NCBI GenBank assembly: GCA_964539615.1
Contig: CAZIJP010000161.1
Span: forward strand, 1 to 5,672
Direction of reading: 5' to 3'
DNA length: 5,672 bases
Source of the DNA: CAYRFE01 sp964539615
GTDB taxonomy: Bacteria; Macinerneyibacteriota; Macinerneyibacteria; Macinerneyibacteriales; CAYRFE01
Positions 1 through 3,997 of this stretch are shown here, one piece after another; position 1 is the first letter of the stretch; each line of letters begins with the position of its first letter. Position numbers and translations under genes: made by a program. Under the pieces are notes generated by a model. It had not been told where the DNA came from. It was given only the letters and a program-made list of their open reading frames with translations, and did not search any database.

Positions 1-7
1 TTTTTTA

Positions 8-59
8 ATTAATAACTTGAATCAAATATACAACATTAATTTGGAATAAAAAAATATTT
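8..59. repeat. 52-base direct repeat, left copy (promoter cassette)
   Basis: Positions 8-59 and 692-743 are identical at 51 of 52 bases (offset 684; the only difference is G at 43 against C at 727). The two copies bracket the minus-strand gene at 72-671. Each holds a complete minus-strand promoter plus the start of the transcript, so the left copy should drive a gene that begins left of this window. Confidence 0.95.
23..54 (-). promoter_or_regulatory. Bacteroidota-type promoter for a leftward gene outside the window
   Basis: Read on the minus strand, the -7 element is TATATTTG (23-30), matching TAnnTTTG. A TTTT element (51-54) lies 20 bases upstream, the same spacing as at the other promoters here. 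The transcript would start with the AAGTTATTAA leader seen upstream of other genes in the window. Confidence 0.7.
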
Positions 60-71
60 AACCATTTATTT

Positions 72-671
72 TTAAGCATACCAACTTTTATACTCTGGAC
101 GACCGTCCCACTTGTGCATATAATAATAACTTGCTGGATTTGATAAGGTGCCACCGTTTTTAACTCTTAATCTATAAGAATCACCACCAACAATAAAATT
201 TCCTTTAACGGGTAAAACATTACAAGCCATTCCGTGTGAATATTCCGAACCTTGTTCAATCATTCCGCCAACTTCATTTATTAAAATTGTTTTGTTTTTA
301 ACCTCAACAACTTCATAAAAATCAACATTTGTTTGTTCCCAACCCCAAGTATTAACAACTATATCACCAACTTTATAAAAATCACTTGCCTTAACATCAG
401 CATTTAACAATCTTTTTTTCTCTTTCTCCTCTTCCCTTTTTTTACTTATTCTTTCAACTTCTGCTATGTATTTTTCAGCGTATGTAATAGCATCTTCCAT
501 TGTTGGGTATACGTAGTTATATAGTATTTTTTCTTTTCTATATTTACCTTTTGGTGTTGCTTTTATAATTAATACGTGATAAGGTTTTGTAGGAAAACTG
601 TTTGTTACTTCTCTTTTTTTTGCTATAGCACTATAATTTCCGTGATTAAAAACTTTTACATTTGGTTCCAT
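72..671 (-). CDS. Conserved phage/plasmid hypothetical protein (WEQTNVDFYEV family)
   Basis: A 199-residue protein without signal peptide or membrane segment. Residues 1-67 form a mixed N-terminal part. Residues 68-90 are a highly charged, probably coiled-coil helix rich in K, E and R. The C-terminal domain (about 98-199) starts with GDIVVNTWGWEQTNVDFYEV (102-121) and ends with WDGRPEYKSWYA (188-199). I recognise the block around W-G-x-x-Q-T-N-V-D-F-Y as typical of hypothetical proteins that recur in phages and plasmids of many hosts; I know of no assigned activity. The ATG at 671 is preceded by an A/T-rich leader and follows a promoter at 707-738, which supports this start. It is transcribed alone, divergent from the rightward cluster, and the next leftward promoter begins almost directly after its stop. 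The gene call is firm; function is unknown. Confidence 0.9.
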   Translation of the reverse strand: MEPNVKVFNHGNYSAIAKKREVTNSFPTKPYHVLIIKATPKGKYRKEKILYNYVYPTMEDAITYAEKYIAEVERISKKREEEKEKKRLLNADVKASDFYKVGDIVVNTWGWEQTNVDFYEVVEVKNKTILINEVGGMIEQGSEYSHGMACNVLPVKGNFIVGGDSYRLRVKNGGTLSNPASYYYMHKWDGRPEYKSWYA

Positions 672-691
672 AATATATAATATTTTATATG

Positions 692-743
692 ATTAATAAC
701 TTGAATCAAATATACAACATTAATTTCGAATAAAAAAATATTT
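692..743. repeat. 52-base direct repeat, right copy (promoter cassette)
   Basis: Partner of the repeat at 8-59, one mismatch in 52. It carries the promoter of the 72-671 gene. Duplication of regulatory cassettes on both sides of a gene is compatible with gene gain or loss by homologous recombination between the copies. Confidence 0.95.
707..738 (-). promoter_or_regulatory. Bacteroidota-type promoter of the 72-671 gene
   Basis: On the minus strand: TTTT (735-738), 20 bases, then TATATTTG (707-714), then a transcript beginning ATTCAAGTTATTAA. The start codon at 671 lies about 36 bases from the -7 element, similar to the other promoter-gene pairs in the window. Confidence 0.75.
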
Positions 744-793
744 CAACATCTTTTTTTAATAATAAAAAATAAATAAAAATAAATGAAAAAATG

Positions 794-825
794 TTTGGTG
801 GATCCAATTTTTATTTGTATCTTTA
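794..825 (+). promoter_or_regulatory. Bacteroidota-type promoter of a short unassigned transcript
   Basis: TTTG (794-797), exactly 20 bases, then TATCTTTA (818-825). This is the best -33 match in the window. No annotated gene follows before the next promoter at 932, so its transcript would carry only a hairpin (848-865) and a possible 29-codon frame. Confidence 0.65.
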
Positions 826-850
826 CTATGTTCTTAAATGTAACTGCTTG

Positions 851-940
851 ATGGACCAACATCAAAAATCAAAAAATACCTATGGTTTAAAAACAAGTAA
901 TAAAAATAATTTTAAAATAATTGGTAAAAAGTTTTTTTAA
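851..940 (+). CDS. Possible 29-residue small protein or non-coding transcript
   Basis: An open frame of 29 codons beginning MDQHQKSKNTY and ending KIIGKKFF follows the promoter at 794-825 by about 25 bases. Against it: the start lacks the A-rich context of its neighbours, the ATG lies inside a perfect 6-bp stem (TTGATG 848-853, loop GACCAA, CATCAA 860-865), and the 3' end runs over the -33 element of the next promoter. A short regulatory RNA, or a leader left after loss of a gene, is just as likely. The composition (K, N, Q, S) is what AT-rich non-coding DNA would also give. Confidence 0.2.
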   Translation: MDQHQKSKNTYGLKTSNKNNFKIIGKKFF

Positions 941-963
941 TTGAAATATTATTTGTATCTTTA
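932..963 (+). promoter_or_regulatory. Bacteroidota-type promoter of the 993 gene
   Basis: TTTT (932-935), 20 bases, TATCTTTA (956-963), then the leader AGTTATTAATTA from 968. The sequence from about 914 shares the block AATTGGTAAAAAG with the next promoter at 1259-1290, and with small changes (AATTGATAAAAAG) with the minus-strand promoter at 5624-5655. This shows a repeated promoter family. Confidence 0.75.
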
Positions 964-992
964 CTTTAGTTATTAATTAAAAATATAAAATT

Positions 993-1247
993 ATGAAAAA
1001 AGGTGCTAAATTTTTAGAAATAAAAACCTGGTATTTAACCAAATATTCTGAAGATATTTTAGGTGTTGAGTTAAATTGGGATATAACATTCAACGATTTA
1101 TATAACAAACTAAAAAACGGTGGTGATTTTGATTTTTATGAATATATAGGTGTTAGTGATTCTGCTATCAGAGAAAGAATTTTTGAGAAATTATCTGAAA
1201 TATTAAAAAAACCTTACGGATTTGTTTACGACCTTTGGTTAAAATAA
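993..1247 (+). CDS. Hypothetical small acidic-aromatic protein
   Basis: An 84-residue soluble protein that I do not recognise with confidence. It has many aromatic residues (W13, Y14, F44-Y45-Y47, W82) and a predicted helical C-terminal half (about 56-75, RERIFEKLSEILKKPYGF) ending DLWLK. No known catalytic or metal-binding motif is visible. The start is well supported: ATG at 993 is preceded by the leader AGTTATTAATTAAAAATA and the promoter at 932-963. It is the first gene of the rightward cluster but has its own promoter, and the next promoter begins directly behind its stop, so it is probably transcribed as its own unit with read-through. Small genes with private promoters like this are typical of phage early regions; that role is inference. 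Confidence 0.85.
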   Translation: MKKGAKFLEIKTWYLTKYSEDILGVELNWDITFNDLYNKLKNGGDFDFYEYIGVSDSAIRERIFEKLSEILKKPYGFVYDLWLK

Positions 1248-1258
1248 TTGGTAAAAAG

Positions 1259-1290
1259 TTTTTTTATATGAATTATTATTTGTATATTTG
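1259..1290 (+). promoter_or_regulatory. Bacteroidota-type promoter of the 1320 gene
   Basis: TTTT (1259-1262), 20 bases, TATATTTG (1283-1290), a full match to TAnnTTTG. The upstream block starts over the stop codon of the 993 gene and repeats the sequence in front of that gene (TTAAAATAATTGG and GTAAAAAGTTTTTTTA), so gene and promoter appear to have been copied as a module. Confidence 0.8.
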
Positions 1291-1319
1291 TAAGAGTTAT
1301 TAATTTAAAATATAAAGTT

Positions 1320-1517
1320 ATGGAAAATTTAGATTTAACAAGAGACCAACATTTAATGTCTATTAGAGTTAAAGGTGTTGAGATGGGTGGTGTTGAAATC
1401 ACAAACGGTAAAATAACAACTTACGGTTTAATAGGTGAAAACACGTATAATAATTTTGTGGAACTTATCCACGGTTTACAAGGTTTCGATATTGCAATAG
1501 ATAATTTCTATTTTTAA
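1320..1517 (+). CDS. Hypothetical 65-residue protein
   Basis: A small soluble protein, 65 residues, not recognised. After a polar N-terminus (MENLDLTRDQHLM) the pattern of short hydrophobic runs separated by glycine (RVKGVEMGGVEITNGKITTYGL) suggests a beta-hairpin or small beta-sheet, followed by a helix (NTYNNFVELIHGL) and a hydrophobic end (FDIAIDNFYF). No cysteine, metal-binding or nucleotide-binding motif is present. The ATG follows the canonical leader AGTTATTAATTTAAAA and promoter 1259-1290, which makes the start convincing. A hairpin of CCCCC/GGGGG pairs follows 8 bases after the stop and separates it from the next gene. Confidence 0.8.
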   Translation: MENLDLTRDQHLMSIRVKGVEMGGVEITNGKITTYGLIGENTYNNFVELIHGLQGFDIAIDNFYF

Positions 1518-1525
1518 TAGAATTT

Positions 1526-1556
1526 ACCCCCTACAGAATATTATCTATATGGGGGT
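1526..1556 (+). other. RNA hairpin between two genes, terminator or processing site
   Basis: ACCCCC (1526-1531) pairs with GGGGGT (1551-1556) around a 19-base loop that can itself form AGA/TCT pairs. There is no U tract after it, so a simple intrinsic terminator is doubtful. It lies just before the AGTTATTAA leader of the next gene, which lacks a visible promoter, so RNA processing or an attenuator between the two genes is possible. Confidence 0.5.
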
Positions 1557-1588
1557 TAACTCAAGTTATTAATTTAAAATATAAAGCT

Positions 1589-1795
1589 ATGGACAAAAGA
1601 ACTTTTGAGTTTACCCATGAAGAGGTTGAGCTATTACTAAACGGTTTATCTTTCTTATATGAAAGAAAATTAAATTTGTTAAAAGAATTGGGAAGTTTCG
1701 AGGAATCTGAAATAAAAACAACAGCAATAAGAGAGAGGTTAAATAAATATGATAACCTTAGATATGAAATAACTGAGGGTTTGAAAGACGTTTAG
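1589..1795 (+). CDS. Hypothetical small helical protein
   Basis: A 68-residue, acidic, largely helical protein. Residues 8-38 (FTHEEVELLLNGLSF onward) and 42-66 have heptad-like leucine and charge spacing, suggesting a helical hairpin or coiled-coil dimer. No catalytic motif is visible and I cannot name a family. The leader from 1564 repeats the leader of the preceding gene almost base for base (AGTTATTAATTTAAAATA, then AAAGCTATG instead of AAAGTTATG), which fixes the start. No TAnnTTTG promoter is seen in the 71-base gap, so it probably depends on transcription from 1259 passing the hairpin at 1526-1556. Its stop codon TAG (1793-1795) abuts the first copy of the 22-base GC-rich element. Confidence 0.8.
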   Translation: MDKRTFEFTHEEVELLLNGLSFLYERKLNLLKELGSFEESEIKTTAIRERLNKYDNLRYEITEGLKDV

Positions 1796-1817
1796 TCCCA
1801 CGCCACAATTGTGTAGT
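1796..1817 (+). repeat. GC-rich 22-base element, copy 1
   Basis: The element starts TCCCACGCCAC and ends ATTGTGTAGT. It contains the perfect 10-base palindrome CACAATTGTG (1804-1813). It begins at the base after a stop codon and its last bases are the first bases of the AGTTATTAA leader of the 1844 gene, so it takes the position that the -7 promoter element has at other genes. It differs from copy 2 (2597-2618) at one of 22 positions. Confidence 0.85.
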
Positions 1818-1843
1818 TATTAACAATATAAAAATATAAGATT

Positions 1844-2044
1844 ATGAAAACAAAAATAGAAATACGTAATAGTTTTTGGAATTACTTAAAAGAGTTTAAA
1901 CCAGAATTGGCACAACAAAGAAGATCCAATAAAAAACAAAACCAATATTGTTGTGATATAAGACAATCGTTTTGTGATTATATTGAAAATTTAAGATGTG
2001 ATAACGTTATCACAGAAAAAATGTGTTACAGTATAACATTATAA
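1844..2044 (+). CDS. Conserved mobile-element hypothetical protein
   Basis: A 66-residue protein. The pattern F11-W12 near the start, KQNQY (31-35), then D38-I39-R40-x-x-F43-x-D45-Y46-I47 and a final ITEKMCYSITL resembles a recurring small phage/plasmid hypothetical family whose members I remember as ending in a similar D-x-R-x-x-F-V-D-x-V...I-S-E-x-L-A-x-x-x-T-L pattern. That resemblance is from memory and not tested by search. No biochemical function is known to me. There are four cysteines (36, 37, 44, 52) plus C61, without the regular spacing of a zinc finger. The ATG at 1844 follows an AGTTATTAAC leader that begins inside the first GC-rich element. It is followed after 4 bases by the next gene, so the two are probably translated from one mRNA. 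Confidence 0.83.
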   Translation: MKTKIEIRNSFWNYLKEFKPELAQQRRSNKKQNQYCCDIRQSFCDYIENLRCDNVITEKMCYSITL

Positions 2045-2048
2045 TATT

Positions 2049-2255
2049 ATGAAAGAACAAACTATAGGTCAAGCATTATTAGCTACGTGGAAAAAAGAAA
2101 GGTTGTCGGACACATCATCAAACAAAGTTGCCCCAATAGAATATTACCTTAATTATAACTATCAGGAAAGGTATGTTAAATTATGTATTAGGCTTTCTAT
2201 TAAACCAGTTAGTTTGGGTGCGTGGTTAAGAAAACCTGTAAGTTCTGTTATTTAA
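2049..2255 (+). CDS. Hypothetical 68-residue basic protein
   Basis: A small basic protein, not recognised. It has a helical N-terminus (EQTIGQALLATWKKERL), a tyrosine-rich middle (YYLNYNYQERYVKLCIRL) and a hydrophobic-basic end (PVSLGAWLRKPVSSVI). No known motif is seen. The start is only 4 bases after the stop of the 1844 gene (TAATATTATG), suggesting re-initiation by the same ribosomes, and the next start comes 11 bases after its stop. It is therefore the middle member of a tight three-gene set (1844, 2049, 2267). Confidence 0.75.
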   Translation: MKEQTIGQALLATWKKERLSDTSSNKVAPIEYYLNYNYQERYVKLCIRLSIKPVSLGAWLRKPVSSVI

Positions 2256-2266
2256 ACAATATAACT

Positions 2267-2617
2267 ATGGAAAATAAGAGGTTAATAATTGATTATATGG
2301 GTTATACTATAATCAATGATGAATTTATATATCCTTTAGAAATGAGGTGGTTATATACACCTTATACGGTTTATGAGATGGAGACAGGTATTTATGAATT
2401 TACCGATTATATATCAGATACAAAATTTGATACTTCTTTTGATTGGCTTATGCCTGTTGTTAGGAAAATTCTTTATGGATCATATTCTTTAGAGGGTGTT
2501 AAGTTAATGAAAGATGTTCAGAATTCGTTAATAACTTGTGATATAAATAAAACATATAATTCGGTTATTAAGTTCATCCAATGGTATAACAATCAATCCC
2601 ACGCCACGATTGTGTAG
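2267..2617 (+). CDS. Conserved phage-type hypothetical protein (SFDWLMPVVRKI family)
   Basis: A 116-residue protein. The block TSFDWLMPVVRKI (about 54-66) followed by a helical tail KTYNSVIKFIQWYN (about 94-107) matches a pattern I know from many phage and plasmid hypothetical proteins (T-S-W-D-W-L-M-P-V-V-E-K-I ... Y-N-A-V-V-E-F-I-K-W-Y-N). Its function has not been established as far as I know. I chose ATG 2267 because it has the A-rich context ATAACTATGG and does not overlap the previous gene; an in-frame GTG at 2222 would overlap it. The last residues, SHATIV, and the stop codon are encoded by the second copy of the GC-rich 22-base element, so the element appears to have been inserted into or captured as the end of this gene. 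Confidence 0.85.
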   Translation: MENKRLIIDYMGYTIINDEFIYPLEMRWLYTPYTVYEMETGIYEFTDYISDTKFDTSFDWLMPVVRKILYGSYSLEGVKLMKDVQNSLITCDINKTYNSVIKFIQWYNNQSHATIV

Positions 2618-2618
2618 T
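2597..2618 (+). repeat. GC-rich 22-base element, copy 2 (within a coding end)
   Basis: Same as copy 1 except G for A in CACGATTGTG, so the 10-base palindrome is broken to CAC-GATT-GTG. It encodes the last six residues and the stop codon of the 2267 gene, and is followed directly by the 10-base tandem repeats. Confidence 0.85.
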
Positions 2619-2657
2619 AATAACCACTAATAACAGCTAATAACAGCTAATAACATT
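2618..2657 (+). repeat. Four tandem 10-base repeats
   Basis: TAATAACCAC, TAATAACAGC, TAATAACAGC, TAATAACATT follow each other without spacing. The period is about one DNA turn. They fill the gap between the 2267 gene and the 2663 gene and put stop codons in more than one frame. They may be slippage products or protein-binding repeats. Confidence 0.85.
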
Positions 2658-2662
2658 TAAAT

Positions 2663-2917
2663 ATGAAAATAGGTATAATAGGAAATCCAGGTATTGGAAA
2701 AACATTAACTGAAATTAAAACAGAAGATTCAAATGAAACTAAAGAGGTTGAATGTCTTGATTTTATTTCTACGTCTATACCTACAATACTATATAAACCA
2801 ATACCCACACCAAAAATACCTTTTATAGATCCACACGCACATATACCTAACCATCAAAAACATATAGAGACTTGTTTGAAAAACAAAAAGAAAAGAAAAA
2901 ATAAACATAAAAAATAA
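2663..2917 (+). CDS. Short protein with a lone Walker A (P-loop) motif
   Basis: An 84-residue protein opening with KIGIIGNPGIGKTL, which fits the nucleotide-binding P-loop G-x-x-x-x-G-K-T (G7 to T14). A full P-loop NTPase needs well over 100 residues with a Walker B strand; here the remainder is a polar stretch, a proline-rich middle (about 36-64, with IPTPKIPFIDPHAHIPNH) and a lysine-rich tail (about 72-84, KNKKKRKNKHKK). It is therefore either a mini-protein with a P-loop-like start, a remnant of a larger NTPase, or a glycine-rich turn that only resembles a P-loop. The basic tail could bind nucleic acid. The ATG is in A-rich context (TTAAATATGAA). The next gene starts 4 bases after the stop. 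Confidence 0.75.
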   Translation: MKIGIIGNPGIGKTLTEIKTEDSNETKEVECLDFISTSIPTILYKPIPTPKIPFIDPHAHIPNHQKHIETCLKNKKKRKNKHKK

Positions 2918-2921
2918 CACA

Positions 2922-3287
2922 ATGGGATTTAACGTAGCAAAGAAAGAAGCTTTATCAGCAAAAGAACTATTAAGAAAACAAGTTATAAGTTATCTGAAAG
3001 ATAATATTGATAAAGTACAAGAATACACAACCGAAGATTTAAAAGATGTTTTAAAGAAAATTAACCATGGTGATGATGATGATTTAGAATGGTTTATCGA
3101 TTCACATTATAGAGAAAATATGGTTTTCAATGATTGGGTTGGCCACACATATTGTAGGGTATTCAAAATTAAAAATAAATATATAAGATTTTTAACCTAC
3201 AAACATTTTAGTTTACCATCAGAATATTGTTTTGTTAAAGAAATTAAAACAAAAATAATAACCTACGAATATAAACCGATTGAATAG
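2922..3287 (+). CDS. Hypothetical 121-residue protein
   Basis: Not recognised. The N-terminal half is helical and charged (AKKEALSAKELLRKQ, then DKVQEYTTEDLKDVLKKI), and runs into an acidic patch D51-D54 and the segment LEWFIDSHYRENM. The C-terminal half (about 72-121) shows alternating hydrophobic residues with aromatic and basic side chains (YCRVFKIKNKYIRFLTYKHF) that suggest a beta-sheet. There is no membrane segment, and the two cysteines are far apart. It begins 4 bases after the P-loop-like gene and is the last gene of the rightward cluster; its stop is followed within 6 bases by the third GC-rich element. Confidence 0.83.
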   Translation: MGFNVAKKEALSAKELLRKQVISYLKDNIDKVQEYTTEDLKDVLKKINHGDDDDLEWFIDSHYRENMVFNDWVGHTYCRVFKIKNKYIRFLTYKHFSLPSEYCFVKEIKTKIITYEYKPIE

Positions 3288-3293
3288 TCTTGC

Positions 3294-3315
3294 CTCCACG
3301 CCACGATTGTGGAGT
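3294..3315 (+). repeat. GC-rich 22-base element, copy 3, with full hairpin
   Basis: The shared core CCACGCCACGATTGTG is intact, with differences at both ends from copies 1 and 2. These differences create a perfect 6-bp stem, CTCCAC (3294-3299) with GTGGAG (3309-3314), around a 9-base loop. It lies 6 bases after the stop of the last gene of the rightward cluster. Confidence 0.85.
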
Positions 3316-3339
3316 AGGTATATATAATAATCGTTAGGC

Positions 3340-3356
3340 GGGGCTTTTTCCCCTTT
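3340..3356 (+). terminator. Weak terminator-like hairpin
   Basis: GGGG (3340-3343), loop CTTTTT, CCCC (3350-3353), followed by only three T. It comes about 50 bases after the last gene of the cluster. The stem is short and the T tract poor, so this may be only a G/C clamp; a similar GGG-TTTTT-CCC motif occurs at 3604. Confidence 0.35.
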
Positions 3357-3532
3357 CAAAAACATTCTTGTTGGGGACATTATAATTAAAGAGAAACGCT
3401 ATCGCTTGTTGGTGGTTATAGTATATTGTTATTAATCATTCTAATTAAAATAAAGCGATTTAAGAGATTATTTTAAAAAAGTTGATATTGGGTATTGTTT
3501 TTATATATATCATTAAAAAGAATATAATTAAA

Positions 3533-3556
3533 ATAGATTGGTTGAAAGAAATCTAT
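3533..3556. repeat. Inverted repeat in the gene-free region
   Basis: ATAGATT (3533-3539) and AATCTAT (3550-3556) form a perfect 7-bp stem with a 10-base loop (GGTTGAAAGA). Role unknown; it could be a binding site or a small RNA stem. Confidence 0.5.
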
Positions 3557-3603
3557 CTTCAGTTGATGATTATCTTTTATTAAAAGAAAATTATTTATGT
3601 GGG

Positions 3604-3681
3604 GGGTTTTTCCCATTTCCTTTTTTTTCTTTTACTTTTCTTTTTTTTATTTATTTTTTTTTCTTTTATATTTCTTTTTTT
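3604..3681 (+). other. G-free pyrimidine tract (possible unwinding element)
   Basis: From 3607 to 3681 the plus strand has no G and only six A in 75 bases: almost all T with scattered C. It begins with a short GGG-TTTTT-CCC hairpin (3604-3614) that, with the following T runs, could also end rightward transcripts. It is followed by an almost pure A/T stretch to 3745 and then by the iterons. Such a strand-asymmetric, easily melted segment beside iterons suits a DNA unwinding element; that role is inferred from position. Confidence 0.6.
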
Positions 3682-3748
3682 ATAATATAATATTTTAATC
3701 TTATTAATTAATATAATATTATTAATATAGTACTATTATATAATAGGG

Positions 3749-3840
3749 TGCAAAATTTGCAGTATAATACCTGCAAAAAATGCAGTATGTAATGTGCAAA
3801 ATTTGCAGTATAATACCTGCAAAAAATGCAGTATAGATTT
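3749..3840. repeat. Four tandem 23-base iteron-like repeats
   Basis: Units begin at 3749, 3772, 3795 and 3818, exactly 23 bases apart. Units 1 and 3 are identical and start with the perfect 13-base dyad TGCAAAATTTGCA; units 2 and 4 start with TGCAAAAAATGCA. All continue with GTAT. The 41-base double unit 3748-3788 recurs unchanged at 3794-3834. Length, regular phasing and position upstream of a winged-helix protein gene fit initiator-binding iterons of a theta-type origin. An operator array for a phage repressor is the alternative. Confidence 0.8.
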
Positions 3841-3867
3841 ATAAAACGTTTTTAATTTTCGTTTTTT

Positions 3868-3890
3868 TATAACGTCATTTTGTCGTTATA
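3868..3890. repeat. Inverted repeat downstream of the iterons
   Basis: TATAACG (3868-3874) and CGTTATA (3884-3890) are perfect inverted arms around TCATTTTGT. It lies 28 bases after the last iteron unit and could be a half-sized binding site for an autoregulating initiator or a host factor; the sequence differs from the iterons. Confidence 0.55.
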
Positions 3891-3907
3891 GAATACCAAG
3901 ATATTAT

Positions 3908-3925
3908 ATATTTTTTAAAAAATAT
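3908..3925. repeat. 18-base perfect palindrome
   Basis: ATATTTTTTAAAAAATAT is its own reverse complement. T6A6 tracts of this kind bend or melt easily. In such AT-rich DNA it may also be chance. Confidence 0.5.
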
Positions 3926-3942
3926 TATAAAATTTTTAAACT

Positions 3943-3974
3943 TTTTTTACTTTTACAAAATTTCTATATATTTA
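3943..3974 (+). promoter_or_regulatory. Probable promoter of the 4112 gene
   Basis: TTTT (3943-3946), exactly 20 bases, then TATATTTA (3967-3974), matching the promoter family of this window with A for the last G, as also at 794 and 932. It would give a leader of roughly 130 bases before the 4112 gene, much longer than the 25-40 base leaders elsewhere. The T-rich surroundings make the upstream element weak evidence. Confidence 0.5.
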
Positions 3975-3997
3975 TATTAGTATAATGACTTTTATAC

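Larger units (their letters stand above)
672..992. other. Divergent intergenic region with three promoters
   Basis: A 321-base gap between the leftward gene and the rightward cluster. It contains the right copy of the 52-base repeat with the leftward promoter (707-738), a rightward promoter (794-825) that leads into a short unassigned transcript, and the promoter of the 993 gene (932-963). Apart from a possible 29-codon frame at 851-940, no coding sequence is supported. Confidence 0.8.

Noticed and set aside
828..851. Seven-codon leader peptide starting at ATG 828
   Set aside because: The ATG lies 2 bases after the -7 element, at or upstream of the expected transcription start, so it would hardly be in the mRNA.
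2222..2266. GTG start extending the 2267 gene upstream
   Set aside because: It would overlap the preceding gene by 34 bases, lies in poor start context, and the added residues do not resemble the family; ATG 2267 has the A-rich context.
3422..3428. TATATTG followed by TTATTAA as another promoter
   Set aside because: The -7 match is incomplete and no T-rich or TTG element lies 20 bases upstream; no gene follows.
3597..3690. Open frame beginning MWGVFPISFF across the pyrimidine tract
   Set aside because: Phenylalanine-rich translation of a T tract; no promoter or leader.
3749..3840. Short CRISPR array
   Set aside because: The units are contiguous, the supposed spacers are themselves repeated, and no cas gene is present.
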